64,000 nt of DNA from Triops longicaudatus (lineage: Eukaryota > Arthropoda > Branchiopoda > Notostraca > Triopsidae). A program made the translations under genes and the position numbers. Of the stretch, positions 11,386-20,899 are shown one piece after another (the stretch's first letter is position 1; every line of letters starts with the position of its first letter). The notes beneath the pieces are model-generated. The model did not search any database. It was given only the letters and a program-made list of their open reading frames with translations, and had not been told where the DNA came from. The stretch lies in assembly GCA_022885665.1 (NCBI GenBank), contig JAGQDJ010000260.1:1736001-1800000 (forward strand), read 5' to 3'.

Positions 11386-12655
11386 CCGATCCGAACCATT
11401 CTATCTCACCCGTAGGTGCGTATCACTCCCCTGTAGTGCTGCGGTTGTTGTAGGAGCTCTACTTTTGTAAACACTTTATGCACGGCCGACTCCTTCCTGC
11501 AGCACATTTACCAAATAGCCAATTATTCACACTTCGCTAGCCAACTAACCAGGCCTGGGGAGAAACACATACATAACACGAGTATTGCTAACCAGCGACA
11601 ATTAGCGACGACGGAACAACCCAATGACTTATTTTTCTGGTGATCAGTGGCGGCAGTGGTTGTCTCCAGTCTCAGTTCTTCAGTTTGATGACTTTGTTAG
11701 GTGTGGTGGGTGCGTGGAATCACTTTACCGAACAAATTTCGCCAGTTGTTTTTGTTGAAACTTATCTATTTTTCTGTAGAAAGGCCATAATATGATAGCC
11801 ATTTGTAATAGCCCTTGTACAAGCATTTCGTAAAATAACAGGAGGCATGATTCTGAAAAAGGTGCCAAGAGATTCTTCGACCACAGCAGCTTTTTTTTCA
11901 TTATTGTTACATTTCTTTTGGTGCCTTGCAAGAATGTATTTTCTTCTGCGGACCGAGTACTTAAAAGCGTTTGCGAATCTCCCTTTACGAATGATCGTTA
12001 ACATATCGTGAAATTGGGGAGAATCTCAAACTTTGTAACGTCCATTAATGAATGTCATGGTACTTTCAAGTTACTTATCAAGTTTACAGCTATCTAGCAC
12101 TTTTATGGTGGTATCTATTTATGTTGCACAAAGGAGGTTAAAGAATCTGAAATTGTTATGTTTTCTAAGTAGATCTTCAAATGCGTAGTGTAAAGAATGT
12201 ATTTCGTTTTTGTGGTGGTGGCAAATATTTTTTTTAGATATATTTAAAACTAAATCTGTAAAACTATGATTGGCAACTGGCGAATGGCCTTTCTACCAGA
12301 AGTGCCTTAACTTTTTTGAAGATGTATATGTATTTTTTGTGTGAACCTCGACAATCAATGTAGTGCCTTTAACATTGTTATGTCCCACAGTGCCATAATA
12401 ACGGGCCTTGTATCAATGCCAACTTATGTATCGTATTTAGAGTTGACAAAGAAATTGGGTCGTCTTACCTGTCATCGGATTGTGTGTTTTTCGTTTGTTT
12501 GTGATGGAACACGTAATGATAAGCATAACGACATACAAAAAAAAAAAGAACTTAAACTTGGCAAGTTAGGAAAGTTTCGTGTATGTGAAATAATGCTACA
12601 AGTTACAGAACGGACATAATGTCACGGCAGAATGTCAATAAGGATACAAGGTACT
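11386..12655. other. convergent intergenic region between how and AGGF1-like gene
   Basis: About 1.27 kb between the distal how stop (+) and the AGGF1-like stop (-). It must hold the 3' ends of both transcripts. I found no canonical AATAAA on either strand, so the poly(A) sites are undefined here. ACTAAC occurs at 11544-11549. Confidence 0.5.
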
Positions 12656-12790
12656 TCACTCCAGCTTCTCAAAACGTTCCCGAGCCTTTTGCAGTGCTTC
12701 AGAGCGTCGGTGTTGCGAACTGGAATACTCCACCGGTTCCATAATAGCTGCACCCAAGCCTTCCCTTTGCAGCCGGCCTTCAACCAAAAT
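12656..12790 (-). CDS. Aggf1: Aggf1 exon 7: C terminus
   Basis: Acceptor cgttccag/ATT; 44 codons and TGA. LQKARERFEKLE resembles the KARERF segment near the end of human AGGF1. Confidence 0.88.
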   Translation of the reverse strand: MLVEGRLQREGLGAAIMEPVEYSSSQHRRSEALQKARERFEKLE

Positions 12791-15267
12791 CTGGAACGAA
12801 TAACGCGAATAAAACACGTTTCTTTATCCGAGAGAACAATGAAAGACGTTCTTACCGGATCAGCCTGTCCATGTTTGTCTTTGCCCAAACCTTCGCCTGA
12901 TGACCAGCCCATTTTGGACAACATTTTGAAACCTTTGTTTCGGTTGTCGATTGGTCTACGGAAAAAAAAGTCGATAATGAAATAAAGTGATAAATCTTTT
13001 ATTGTTATTTTCTTTAACAGAACCAAAATACGTACTGATCGACTGAAGCTGTTTCCACTTTCCCGTTAGGGACATCAATGCCCTTTTCTTTTCTTCTCTT
13101 ATCGGCTCTGTCTCTGTATTCACCATTCTTTGTATGATCCTGCTCAGGCACTTCAGCAGTCAAGCCGAACTTCTTTTTCAGCGCTTTCAATTCCTTTCTC
13201 CTCGACGATTCCTTGTCTTCCATGGAAGCTATGGACTTCGGTTCAGGAATTGTATTCACCGGGCACTGTATCAGGCCCGGTTCGCAACCATCGCACGTAT
13301 CGGTGCCAATGTGGACGTGACATCTTAGGACAGTTGAAGCAATTTTTAACTCCTGGCCGTGTTCAACAACTATTGGCTCGCTCGTAATGAAAGACTCGGA
13401 AAGCCGCTTTCCATTCAAGAACGTGCCATTGCGACTCCCAAGGTCTTGGACCGTATATGCAGAAATCAAAGCATCAAACTCCAGACAGGCGTGCAGCTAT
13501 AACGAGAGAAAAAAAAAATACATTTTTTGTTATTGTTAATAAAATAAATAAAATAAAACCTCGACTCGAAATGTCATAAACAAGGATTCTGACTTAGGGA
13601 CGATTTTCATAACAAAATAGTACGCCAGGCAGCGCTGCACCTTAAACTCCAAGTAGAAATGTTACGATTTTAGTCACTAAATTACTACAAAATAGCTAAC
13701 TTTCATGCAACCGAGCGCAAGTCTCCCCAAATTGCTTACGTACGAGTTGCTCAAATAAGCCAAGATTTTTTTCAAACCGTTAATGCATACTACGTCAGCT
13801 CAGGAAGACAATCGCTAATGCGTTTCCAATCGTCTATTGAACAGCCATCGATTAAAAGATTTGTTGCCTACTGAATTTACAATTTAAATATAAAATAAAG
13901 TTTGTTTGAACTTACTTTGCTAACATTTATATCTGGCAAATGGACGGCAACGTTCTTTTCCCTTCCAATAAACCCACCAGTGTAGGGCACAATGAAAAGA
14001 CTTCCAATTTTTACTTGATTTGAACCTGAATTTACCACAATCAACCGCATGCATGGTGGGCGTAAACAGGCCAGACCTACGAACCAAAAAAAAGATTTTA
14101 ATGAACGTTTTCCTTCAATACAATACCAAAAATGATATAGTTTCTAATAAAAGTTAAAGCTAACCATGAGCACTCTTGTATTTCTTCCTCCGCCTTCGTT
14201 TGGAATCCTCATCGTCGGAATATCGCCCCAATGTCTGCCAAGAATTCATCTCCACCTCTATGTCGGAGTTGCTATCACTTGGGCTACTGCAGCTAGACGA
14301 GCGTGAGATAGGTCGTTTAATTACTGGATCAACCATCGGAAACTGATCCTCATCTACTGCGCGAAGTTCACCATCTTCCAGTTCTTCCACTTCCCACGAC
14401 TTTTGCGATAGTTGCTGGTCTTGGGTTGAGGAAGATGGTACAATCGCTGTTTTCTTTGAGTCGTCTTCAGGTTGACTGGCTGTATTGGCTTCTTTTTTCT
14501 GTTCTTCTGATTCCATTTTCTTCTTCTGTCTCCAGCGTTCGCTCTGGGTAACAAACTTGGGTTTCTTGTTTGTTTCGTCCGTTTGCTCGTGTACAACGCC
14601 GTTAGCTTCCTGCAAAGCTTGCGTGCCATATCCCTGGTGTTCGTGAATGATCAGAAATTAATTAATACTTTACGGTCGTTATCCGATAAAGTGATTTACC
14701 AGTAAGAACCAATTTTTGGCGTTTTCTTCCAAAGAAAAGTTTTCAATCTGGGAGTAAAAGATATAGCTATTTGTGGCGGTATCGAAGGTATAATAGGTCC
14801 CAGTATAGCCATTGTAGTATAGTCCTTTGCTCTGTTGGAAAAGAGGAAACGTACCCAAATTAGTTTTAAAGTTAATGGATTATATCCCAACCTGTCATCG
14901 AGAGTGTGAAGCTTTGGGCAACGAAGTGATTGACCTGGGAGGACTGGTACACAAAGAGTGTGTGCAAAGCTTTCCCTGTTTAATGCTCTTAAATCTCAAA
15001 CCGAGACGATTCGGGTTCTGCGAAGAGGTTGCCAAGATTAGCTAGGTGTACACTTACAGGATCATAATACAGCCCTGTAGAAGAGTCGTAATAAAGGCCA
15101 GTCATTTCATCATAGGTGTAACCAGACTGAACTAATGCTTCTTGGGCAGCTTCCTTGACCATATCAGCTATGCAAGAAGGATTCGATCGCCATTCGGGAG
15201 CTGGAGCTAACAATTCCTCCTCAGTGTTCTCTTCTTCAGCGACAGTAGGCTGCTGATTTGTTTCCAT
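12656..15267 (-). CDS. Aggf1: AGGF1-like protein (OCRE, FHA and G-patch domains)
   Basis: Seven exons on the minus strand join in phase: 15267-15058, 14831-14700, 14633-14165, 14076-13916, 13496-13036, 12955-12856 and 12790-12656. They give 555 aa. Residues about 50-98 are an OCRE octamer-repeat (YTYDEMTGLYYD, SSTGLYYDP, KGLYYNGYTG). An acidic, Lys- and Ser-rich linker with RSSSCSSPSD follows. The FHA domain (about 297-385) keeps G308-R309, S323xxH326 and NGTFLNG 347-353. HIGTDTCDGCEPG (386-398) and the RRKELK helix match vertebrate AGGF1, and the G-patch spans 484-511 (KMLSKMGW, GEGLGKD). The family is linked to RNA processing and, in vertebrates, to angiogenic signalling; the role here is inferred as nuclear. 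Human AGGF1 is 714 aa with an N-terminal coiled coil that is missing here. The start at ATG 15267 is the first in-frame ATG after an in-frame stop at 15337-15339. Confidence 0.93.
12856..12955 (-). CDS. Aggf1: Aggf1 exon 6: G-patch
   Basis: Acceptor tttccgtag/A and donor CCG/gtaaga. Encodes NRNKGFKMLSKMGWSSGEG followed by LGKDKHGQ, the glycine-rich nucleic-acid/helicase-binding G-patch. Confidence 0.93.
13036..13496 (-). CDS. Aggf1: Aggf1 exon 5: C-terminal half of FHA and CDGCEPG region
   Basis: Acceptor cgttatag/CTG and donor GATCA/gtacgt, phase 2. Encodes LHACLEFD, LGSRNGTFLNGKRL, VVEHGQELKIASTVL, GTDTCDGCEPG and the RRKELKALKKKFGL helix. Confidence 0.93.
13497..13915 (-). other. Aggf1: Aggf1 intron 4
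   Basis: 419-bp GT-AG intron, the longest in this gene; the other five are 65-226 bp. No exon-like sequence recognised. Confidence 0.85.
13916..14076 (-). CDS. Aggf1: Aggf1 exon 4: N-terminal half of FHA domain
   Basis: Acceptor gttcgtag/GT and donor AAA/gtaagt. Contains KIGSLFIV, FIGREKN and DINVSK, which match human GSLFII..IGREKD..VGVSK. Ends phase 0. Confidence 0.9.
14165..14633 (-). CDS. Aggf1: Aggf1 exon 3: acidic/basic low-complexity linker
   Basis: Acceptor aacaccag/GGA and donor CATG/gttagc, a less common but valid GT donor. Encodes RWRQKKKME, a Lys/Glu-rich segment, VEELEDGELR, a Ser-rich stretch and KRRRRKKYK, a likely nuclear localisation signal. Ends phase 1. Confidence 0.85.
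14700..14831 (-). CDS. Aggf1: Aggf1 exon 2: remaining OCRE repeats
   Basis: Acceptor ccaacag/AGC and donor CTG/gtaaat; 44 codons, phase 0. SKGLYYNGYTGTYYTFDTAT continues the aromatic OCRE octamers. Confidence 0.88.
15058..15267 (-). CDS. Aggf1: Aggf1 exon 1: start and first OCRE repeats
   Basis: 70 codons from METNQQ to TGLYYDP, donor CCT/gtaagt, phase 0. IADMVKEAAQEALVQSGYTY matches the helix that precedes the OCRE repeats in vertebrate AGGF1. A possible 3' splice site (gaatttcag at 15331-15339 on the minus strand) lies upstream, so a 5' UTR or further N-terminal exon cannot be excluded. Confidence 0.85.
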
Positions 15268-17328
15268 GACTTTTGACCGGCTTAAATGAACCACTTCTGT
15301 CGCTAAGAAGTTAAATTTGCTGTGCTCTTCTGAAATTCACACGTTACAAGAAAAACAGCTCAGTAAAACAAATCTAGGTTTCACTATTGTTTTGTTGTTA
15401 CATCAGCAGATGGCAGTTGTGGTTCTAATTGAGATGGAAATAGTTGAAAAGGCACGATGCTTTGTAATCCAAGTGACAATAATGGCAACAAGCAGCATTG
15501 GGATAGTTTGTTAGTTCATTTAGTTTAATTTAATTTGAGTTTAATTAATTTAATATTTAGTTAATCAGTTGATTTCAGCATTACAAGTGTTCGATGATAT
15601 GTTGGAAAGGTGATAATCCAAAGTAATTCAAGGAGTAATCATTTCATAAGAAATTGTTTGACGGCCCTTTCTGCAATATAATGACTTATTATACCAGTAA
15701 TGGAATAACATACAGAAATTCTTTTGGACAGACAACCCCAGCGAAAGTAACAGTCCGACTTCTCAATTCACTCTAAAGAAAGTTTGAAGTTGAAAGAAAA
15801 AATAACGCTCCTCATCGTACATTGTAAGTTACACAATAATAATAAACCTCCACGATATACCTATTTATTGTGATACATAGCTACTCATCTTCGCGAATTG
15901 GCAATTAGGATATTTTTTATTTAGAAGAGAATGCTCTTGCTCGGTTAATGGGCAACTGCGTTTCGAAGATCTACTTGTACCCTCGCGTTTGGCCGTGATT
16001 TTGACGTGACTTGTCCATTCGTGAATGCGAGATTGGGGAATAAAGGTAGTAATTCTGTTTTCTTTTTTGTATATCTATTCATTTACGTTTTTGCGTGCTT
16101 ACTTGTCCTCTGGTTTAATGTTCGTGTTGGCCCCATTTGTTTACGAATGCGCTCTATGAGGCGAACAAGGGAAGACAACGGATGACTAAATTGATCCCTA
16201 AAGTTTATTATTACTTTTCCTTCGAAATTTCCTATTTCCTTCTCTTTACTAATTTAGATTGAATGATTTATGTTCATATTATAAGAGCTTGACTCCACGT
16301 ACGCGTGTAACTACGAACAAATGAGACATTCATTTGACACACGCGAATGACAAATACGTAGAAAAGTAAAGTGTGTTTATTGAGTCGTTCAGTCGTTTCT
16401 TTCCACATGGACAGGGCAATTGCGAATGCAATCAATAATGCTAAAGCTCGTCGTTGGTGAGGAGCAACCTAAAAAAGTCTTCCTGAAAAAGAAACCATTC
16501 AGGAAACAAATTTTTACCGGTTTATGCGACTTTTTATTACAAAAGTAAGGTATGCGCTACACCGTGAGTGTGTGTGATTTTCTTCTACAAAAATAAGCCC
16601 AGACTATGCAACTGGGGCAAGTGCAGATTAGGAATGGAGGAAGGGGTTACAATTATACTAGATTACACATAGGAAAAAACCCCTTGTTCCCATAATCCGT
16701 AGTGATGCTTGCATTCCTTCACGCTTCCTGTGATACCCGACAGACATAAGTAACGAAAACTATAGTCACAATAGACACTTTCTTTACGCTTTGTCAAGGA
16801 GACCTAAGGAAAAGCTTTCAACACAACAAACACTTCACATATTACATTGCAGCTACGCTTTGTACCTTTGGAGGACGGAGTTTTTCCTTTTAAACTTTGG
16901 TCGCGACACAACGAGGACATAATCTTTTTAAGCACGTAAGTCACATGGCGCATGGAACAGCCTCAAAGTAACATAGACATCAGTATAATTTTCTGCAATA
17001 AAATCTCTGATTTTCTGAAACCCACATAAAACCCTCACAATAAATTTTTTACGAACATTTTTCTTTCAAAATCTTATGGAAACAATTTGATTGCATTATG
17101 CACGTCTCAACATACATTACGGAAGTCCAGATCAATACGGTTTCACGGGCTTCAACACATATTTGGACTTCATTTCTTTGAACAGAGCTTTGAACCACTT
17201 TTTATATCCGTCCACAGAAACCATTAGGTTTAACTTAAAATCCTTTTTTTAAAACCTGTATAATTTAGGAACCAAATTCAAGTGGAGGGTAACAGGAACG
17301 GGTGGCTACGAAGAGCTTGTCGTGACCC
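15268..17328. other. 5' region of Aggf1 and 3' UTR of PRDM copy A
   Basis: AT-rich, no coding exon recognised. The upper part should be the copy-A 3' UTR. The first minus-strand AATAAA after its stop is at 16533-16538, with another at 16376-16381. The lower part should hold the Aggf1 promoter, but I see no clear core-promoter motif there. Confidence 0.55.
16533..16538 (-). terminator. candidate poly(A) signal of PRDM copy A
   Basis: AATAAA on the minus strand (TTTATT on +), the first canonical hexamer after the stop at 17329. It implies a 3' UTR of about 0.8 kb. Confidence 0.4.
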
Positions 17329-17971
17329 TTAGGTCGAGATTTCTTCGCTGGGTCCATGTGCCGAAACGGGAGATTCGGGTGAGACGGGAGGGGAGTCGGA
17401 ATCCGGGTTTCTTGTGGCGTGAACGGTCAACTCGTACGAGACTTTACTGGCCACTTCTTCGGTGCTAGGAATTGTTACGTAAGTCACGAGAGAATCGTGG
17501 CTCTCTTTCGAAACAACTTCTTTGGGAGACGCCTCAGCAAACTTGTCAGTCTCCGCCGGCATGTCAACATCGCTGTCTTCGTCTTCAACGTCTTCTTCGT
17601 TGCACTCGGCAGCGCGGAGATTTTCGCCTGAGAGGTCGAGCGAGAAAGGACGGACCACGAGATCGTCTTCGGTTTCCATGTCTGCGTCGTGCAGGGAAGG
17701 GGAGCTGGACGAGGACAGCACTTCTGCGTCTGGCGAAGCCGATGATACAGGCATGGAAGCGGAGCGCGTGAATGGGAAGCACGCCGACGTACGTAACTGC
17801 TTAAGGTGCTGCTCGTGCGCGATAGAGCGACGGTTGTTAGACGCAGAGCTCGATTGGCGGCCGAAACGTTTGCGGTCTTCATCAAGAATCGTGGGGCCGT
17901 CTGACTCATGCTTCTTGAGATGGCGATCCAAATTGGTTTGTTGACCAAAGCACCGATCACACAAGAGGCAG
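17329..17971 (-). CDS. PRDM copy A exon 2
   Basis: Acceptor caccgtgcag/C completes the split Arg. Encodes [20 protein letters not shown] and then a Ser/Glu/Asp-rich tail with [11 protein letters not shown], ending GPSEEIST and TAA at 17329-17331. Confidence 0.88.
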
Positions 17972-20728
17972 CTGCACGGTGAACATACACATGGAAAAAG
18001 AAAGAGCAAAAATTCATCAGAACTGATTGACGGCATTCGGGAAACGAGGTCGCACTTTCTAACAAACAGCAAGACTGATAAAAAAAAGGCAACATGATTA
18101 ACGAAGAATGCGAGGAAAAAGATGTTGCACTGCTAGACTGTTTTTGCGTTTGGCTACTCATGCTAGAATGAGAACGTGTTGAGCTTGGCTGCTTCAGAGA
18201 GAACTTTTTAGGTCTCCTGCTCTTGCTGGTTGAAGAGTGCGGACTTGGAAAATATGGGGAAAGGTGACGATGCTGCATGCAACAGCAACCAAGCGTCGTT
18301 CGTTCTCATTGCCGCGCGGTTGGTGTTAATGTTTCATGCTCAGCCCCTTCGTTAAGAAGCAGAACTTGGTTGATTCTGGTGTAATCTTGAGATATGCCGA
18401 CAGGCGATTAACATTACTAGCGAGTAAAATGAGACTCGTTTCTTTAAGACATTGCGTAAAAAGAAGGAACTTGGAAAAGCTTAATGCAAAAAGAACAGAA
18501 GAAAAGGAGTGAAGCTTCGATGTCAAACAACTGGTTGAACTTCGGAATCTTACGAAGAAAAACGGGGTACTCGAAAGCTCAGGTACAAAACACATGTCAG
18601 TGTAGTCGAGAAAGAATACGGTTAGTATACTCTCGATCCGTCTGCAAAACTGCACGAGTCCAGCGCTCATATATGGTGAGGCAGCTCATTTGAATAACTG
18701 TTCGCAAAGTGCTCTGGGATAAGATCAGAATATTTATAGGATGACTCTACTTCGCAGATAGTCAATCAATAAAAACGACCAATTTTCTAGATCGCTTATC
18801 GCTTGTTGTACACTTTCTATTTAAATTTCTTATTTCTTTTGCCCAAACGACGCTGACGCATCAACAGCGGTCATCATTGAGCTTGCCGATCAAAGCTTTC
18901 CAATAGTTCTTTTTCCTAAGCACAGTCTGCAGTTCGCGCGAAATACTGTCGGCAAATTCTTCGCTTTTTATCTGCTGGCAGAAGACAGTTTATGCGTACA
19001 AATTGGCTTCAATCCAACGGGCACGAAAGCAAAGACCAGATCATTGAAAGCTTTATAACTGCGTTATTATCTCTTAACCGACGTTCATACCCGTCCTAGT
19101 GCGCTTTTACGTCTTCTCTCCGAATACAGAAAATAACTTTAGCTTGCTCCATAACCGACGCATAAAAACTTTTTCGGTCCTTGTCATCACCAGTCAAGGA
19201 AAACCAGTCAAAAAGCAGGAACTTACCGGAAGGGCTTTTCCTTGTTGTGAATATTGCGTACGTGGCGTTGCAAATTGGACGAAATCGAGAAGGACCGCTC
19301 GCAGTACTTGCATTTGTAAGGCTGCTCGCCCGTGTGGGTCCGCAAATGTCGCGTAAGATTGGCAGAGCGGGGAAAGACTTTGCCACAGAATTTGCAAGTA
19401 TACCGATCCCGTGTGTGGCTCGAGCCCGAAATCACAGCATTAGGACTTTGTTTGTAGCTCTTGAGACTGCCAAGCGTGCTGGATGAATGTCCCGAGTCTT
19501 TCGACTCAGTGGACGCGGGACGAAAATCTTCGATCGCTGCGCCGCTCCGCAAGCTGGCTAGCATTGCGGCTGACACCAGCGGTGGGCAAGGTCGCGTTGT
19601 GCTCGAGTTGGACCCACCGCTGCTCGCCGGGGGGTAAGGCCCACCCGGGAAGACGGTAGTCAACCGAGGCATCTTTTCAATGCTGCGGTACATAGCTTCC
19701 AACATGGCAGGATGCAACGAAGGGGTTGGGGATGATTTGTCCTTCGTGTGCTTGAGGGAACTACAGGACTGCATGGGCAAAGGAGAAGGCGGAGGTAGAT
19801 GGTACACACGGTTGCCGGCGCTACTACTGCTTCGTTTGTCGTTCGGATACCAACATAGATCCGAGGTGGTGGCTGGTGCCGGTGACGCCGGAGCCGCGAT
19901 TAAGAGGGGACACGGGCTGCCTGAAGCGCTCCTGGAGGCCGGCTGGGAAGTCGGACTCCGACACCGACTCTTTCGACTCGGACTGGCTGGGAATACCAAG
20001 TTTCTATTTTCGTCTTCAACCGCCTCGAGGTGGAGGTTTTTCTTCGAGTCCAAGCGGAGATCTAAAGGCTGGGCGTGGCCGGATTGGGCAGGAGATTCAC
20101 CAGGACCAGGTCGAGGTCGTCCAGCGGGGGACATGTGCGGATGGTGCGGACGCTCAGGCCCGGGACGGGAGAGATCATAGGGCATATCCATGTCGGCTGA
20201 GTCATCCGGATCACGTTGTTGATTATGATCGTCTTCATGGTCACTGTTGGGGTGGCGATTGGGCACTTGGATGGTCAACTGGCGCCACAGTCGAGGGACC
20301 ACACCCATGGGGCCGCTGGGACTCCGGGATCCAGGTGGCGGAATGAAGACGGGCCCTCCCGGCGGAAGGTGGTTGGGGAAGCCGGCTTGGAAGGAACCTA
20401 CTGTACTCGCCAAGGACCCTGGGTAGACCGAGCCTTGCTTGGGCGAGGTGTCTCCCTGCAACGTGCCCGCTAAAAACGACGCGTAGAGCCCGGCCATGTG
20501 CAAATCTTGGGGTGACCACTGGGGATTTTGCGGGCGATGGTGGGTAAGGTGCTGCAAATGCAGGTGCTGCTGGACTTCTTCAGCCTTCATGGACAATCTG
20601 TATGGCTCCAAAGACCTACGAAAAGACTCGGCGTGGCGGAGCCGGAAAGGGTCCAGTCGAGAATTGGGTACGCTTATTCGCGGATTATTACTGTGTTTCT
20701 TAGAAGAATTGGCGGCGATGCTCGTCAT
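17329..20728 (-). CDS. hamlet/PRDM3-PRDM16-type zinc-finger protein, short paralog (copy A)
   Basis: Two exons, 20728-19227 and 17971-17329, encode 714 aa. The N-terminal 440 residues are Pro/Ser-rich and contain PYDLS (183-187) and PLDLR (221-225). These correspond in position to the PFDLT and PLDLS CtBP-recruiting motifs of vertebrate MECOM/PRDM16. Three C2H2 fingers follow: [15 protein letters not shown] (443-465), [16 protein letters not shown] (471-494) and [15 protein letters not shown] (502-522). They are almost identical to fingers 8-10 of MECOM. The tail is acidic and Ser-rich. Neither the N-terminal finger array nor a PR domain is present, and an upstream in-frame TAG (20759-20761) plus a TATA/Inr promoter suggest the protein really starts here. 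Expected role: nuclear sequence-specific repressor. Drosophila has a short hamlet relative (CG10348, from memory) that may be the ortholog. Confidence 0.88.
17972..19226 (-). other. PRDM copy A intron
   Basis: 1,255-bp GT-AG intron between the second and third C-terminal fingers. It occupies the same position and phase as the copy-B intron at 47603-47677. No other exon recognised. Confidence 0.85.
19227..20728 (-). CDS. PRDM copy A exon 1
   Basis: ATG at 20726-20728, 500 complete codons, donor TTCCG/gtaagt, phase 2. Covers the Pro/Ser-rich corepressor region and the first two fingers of the C-terminal module; it breaks inside the Arg codon of NKEKPFR. Confidence 0.88.
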
Positions 20729-20861
20729 GGAAAAAGTGGCGACGGGCTTTCTTAAACACTAGTGGGTGAAGGGTGATTGCAACGGCAATCCTGAGCGAAA
20801 TTCTAGGAAAAAGACAAATAGAACACGAGGTCATTCTCCAAACTTGTGCACAAAATAGAGG

Positions 20862-20899
20862 CAAGAATGACCAAATGCACCAGTTTCAGTTAATTTATA
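20862..20899 (-). promoter_or_regulatory. core promoter of PRDM copy A (TATA + Inr)
   Basis: On the minus strand TATAAATT starts at 20899, and an arthropod-type initiator TCATTC (20870-20865) puts +1 at 20868. The spacing of 31 nt is the expected one. This gives a 5' UTR of about 140 nt to the ATG at 20728. No DPE was found at +28. Prediction from motifs only. Confidence 0.45.

Noticed and set aside
17522..17944. 140-codon + strand frame antisense to copy A exon 2
   Set aside because: Mirror frame of real coding sequence with Ser-rich composition; no independent support.
19680..20473. Several + strand frames (60-166 codons) antisense to copy A exon 1
   Set aside because: Arise from GC-rich coding DNA on the opposite strand.
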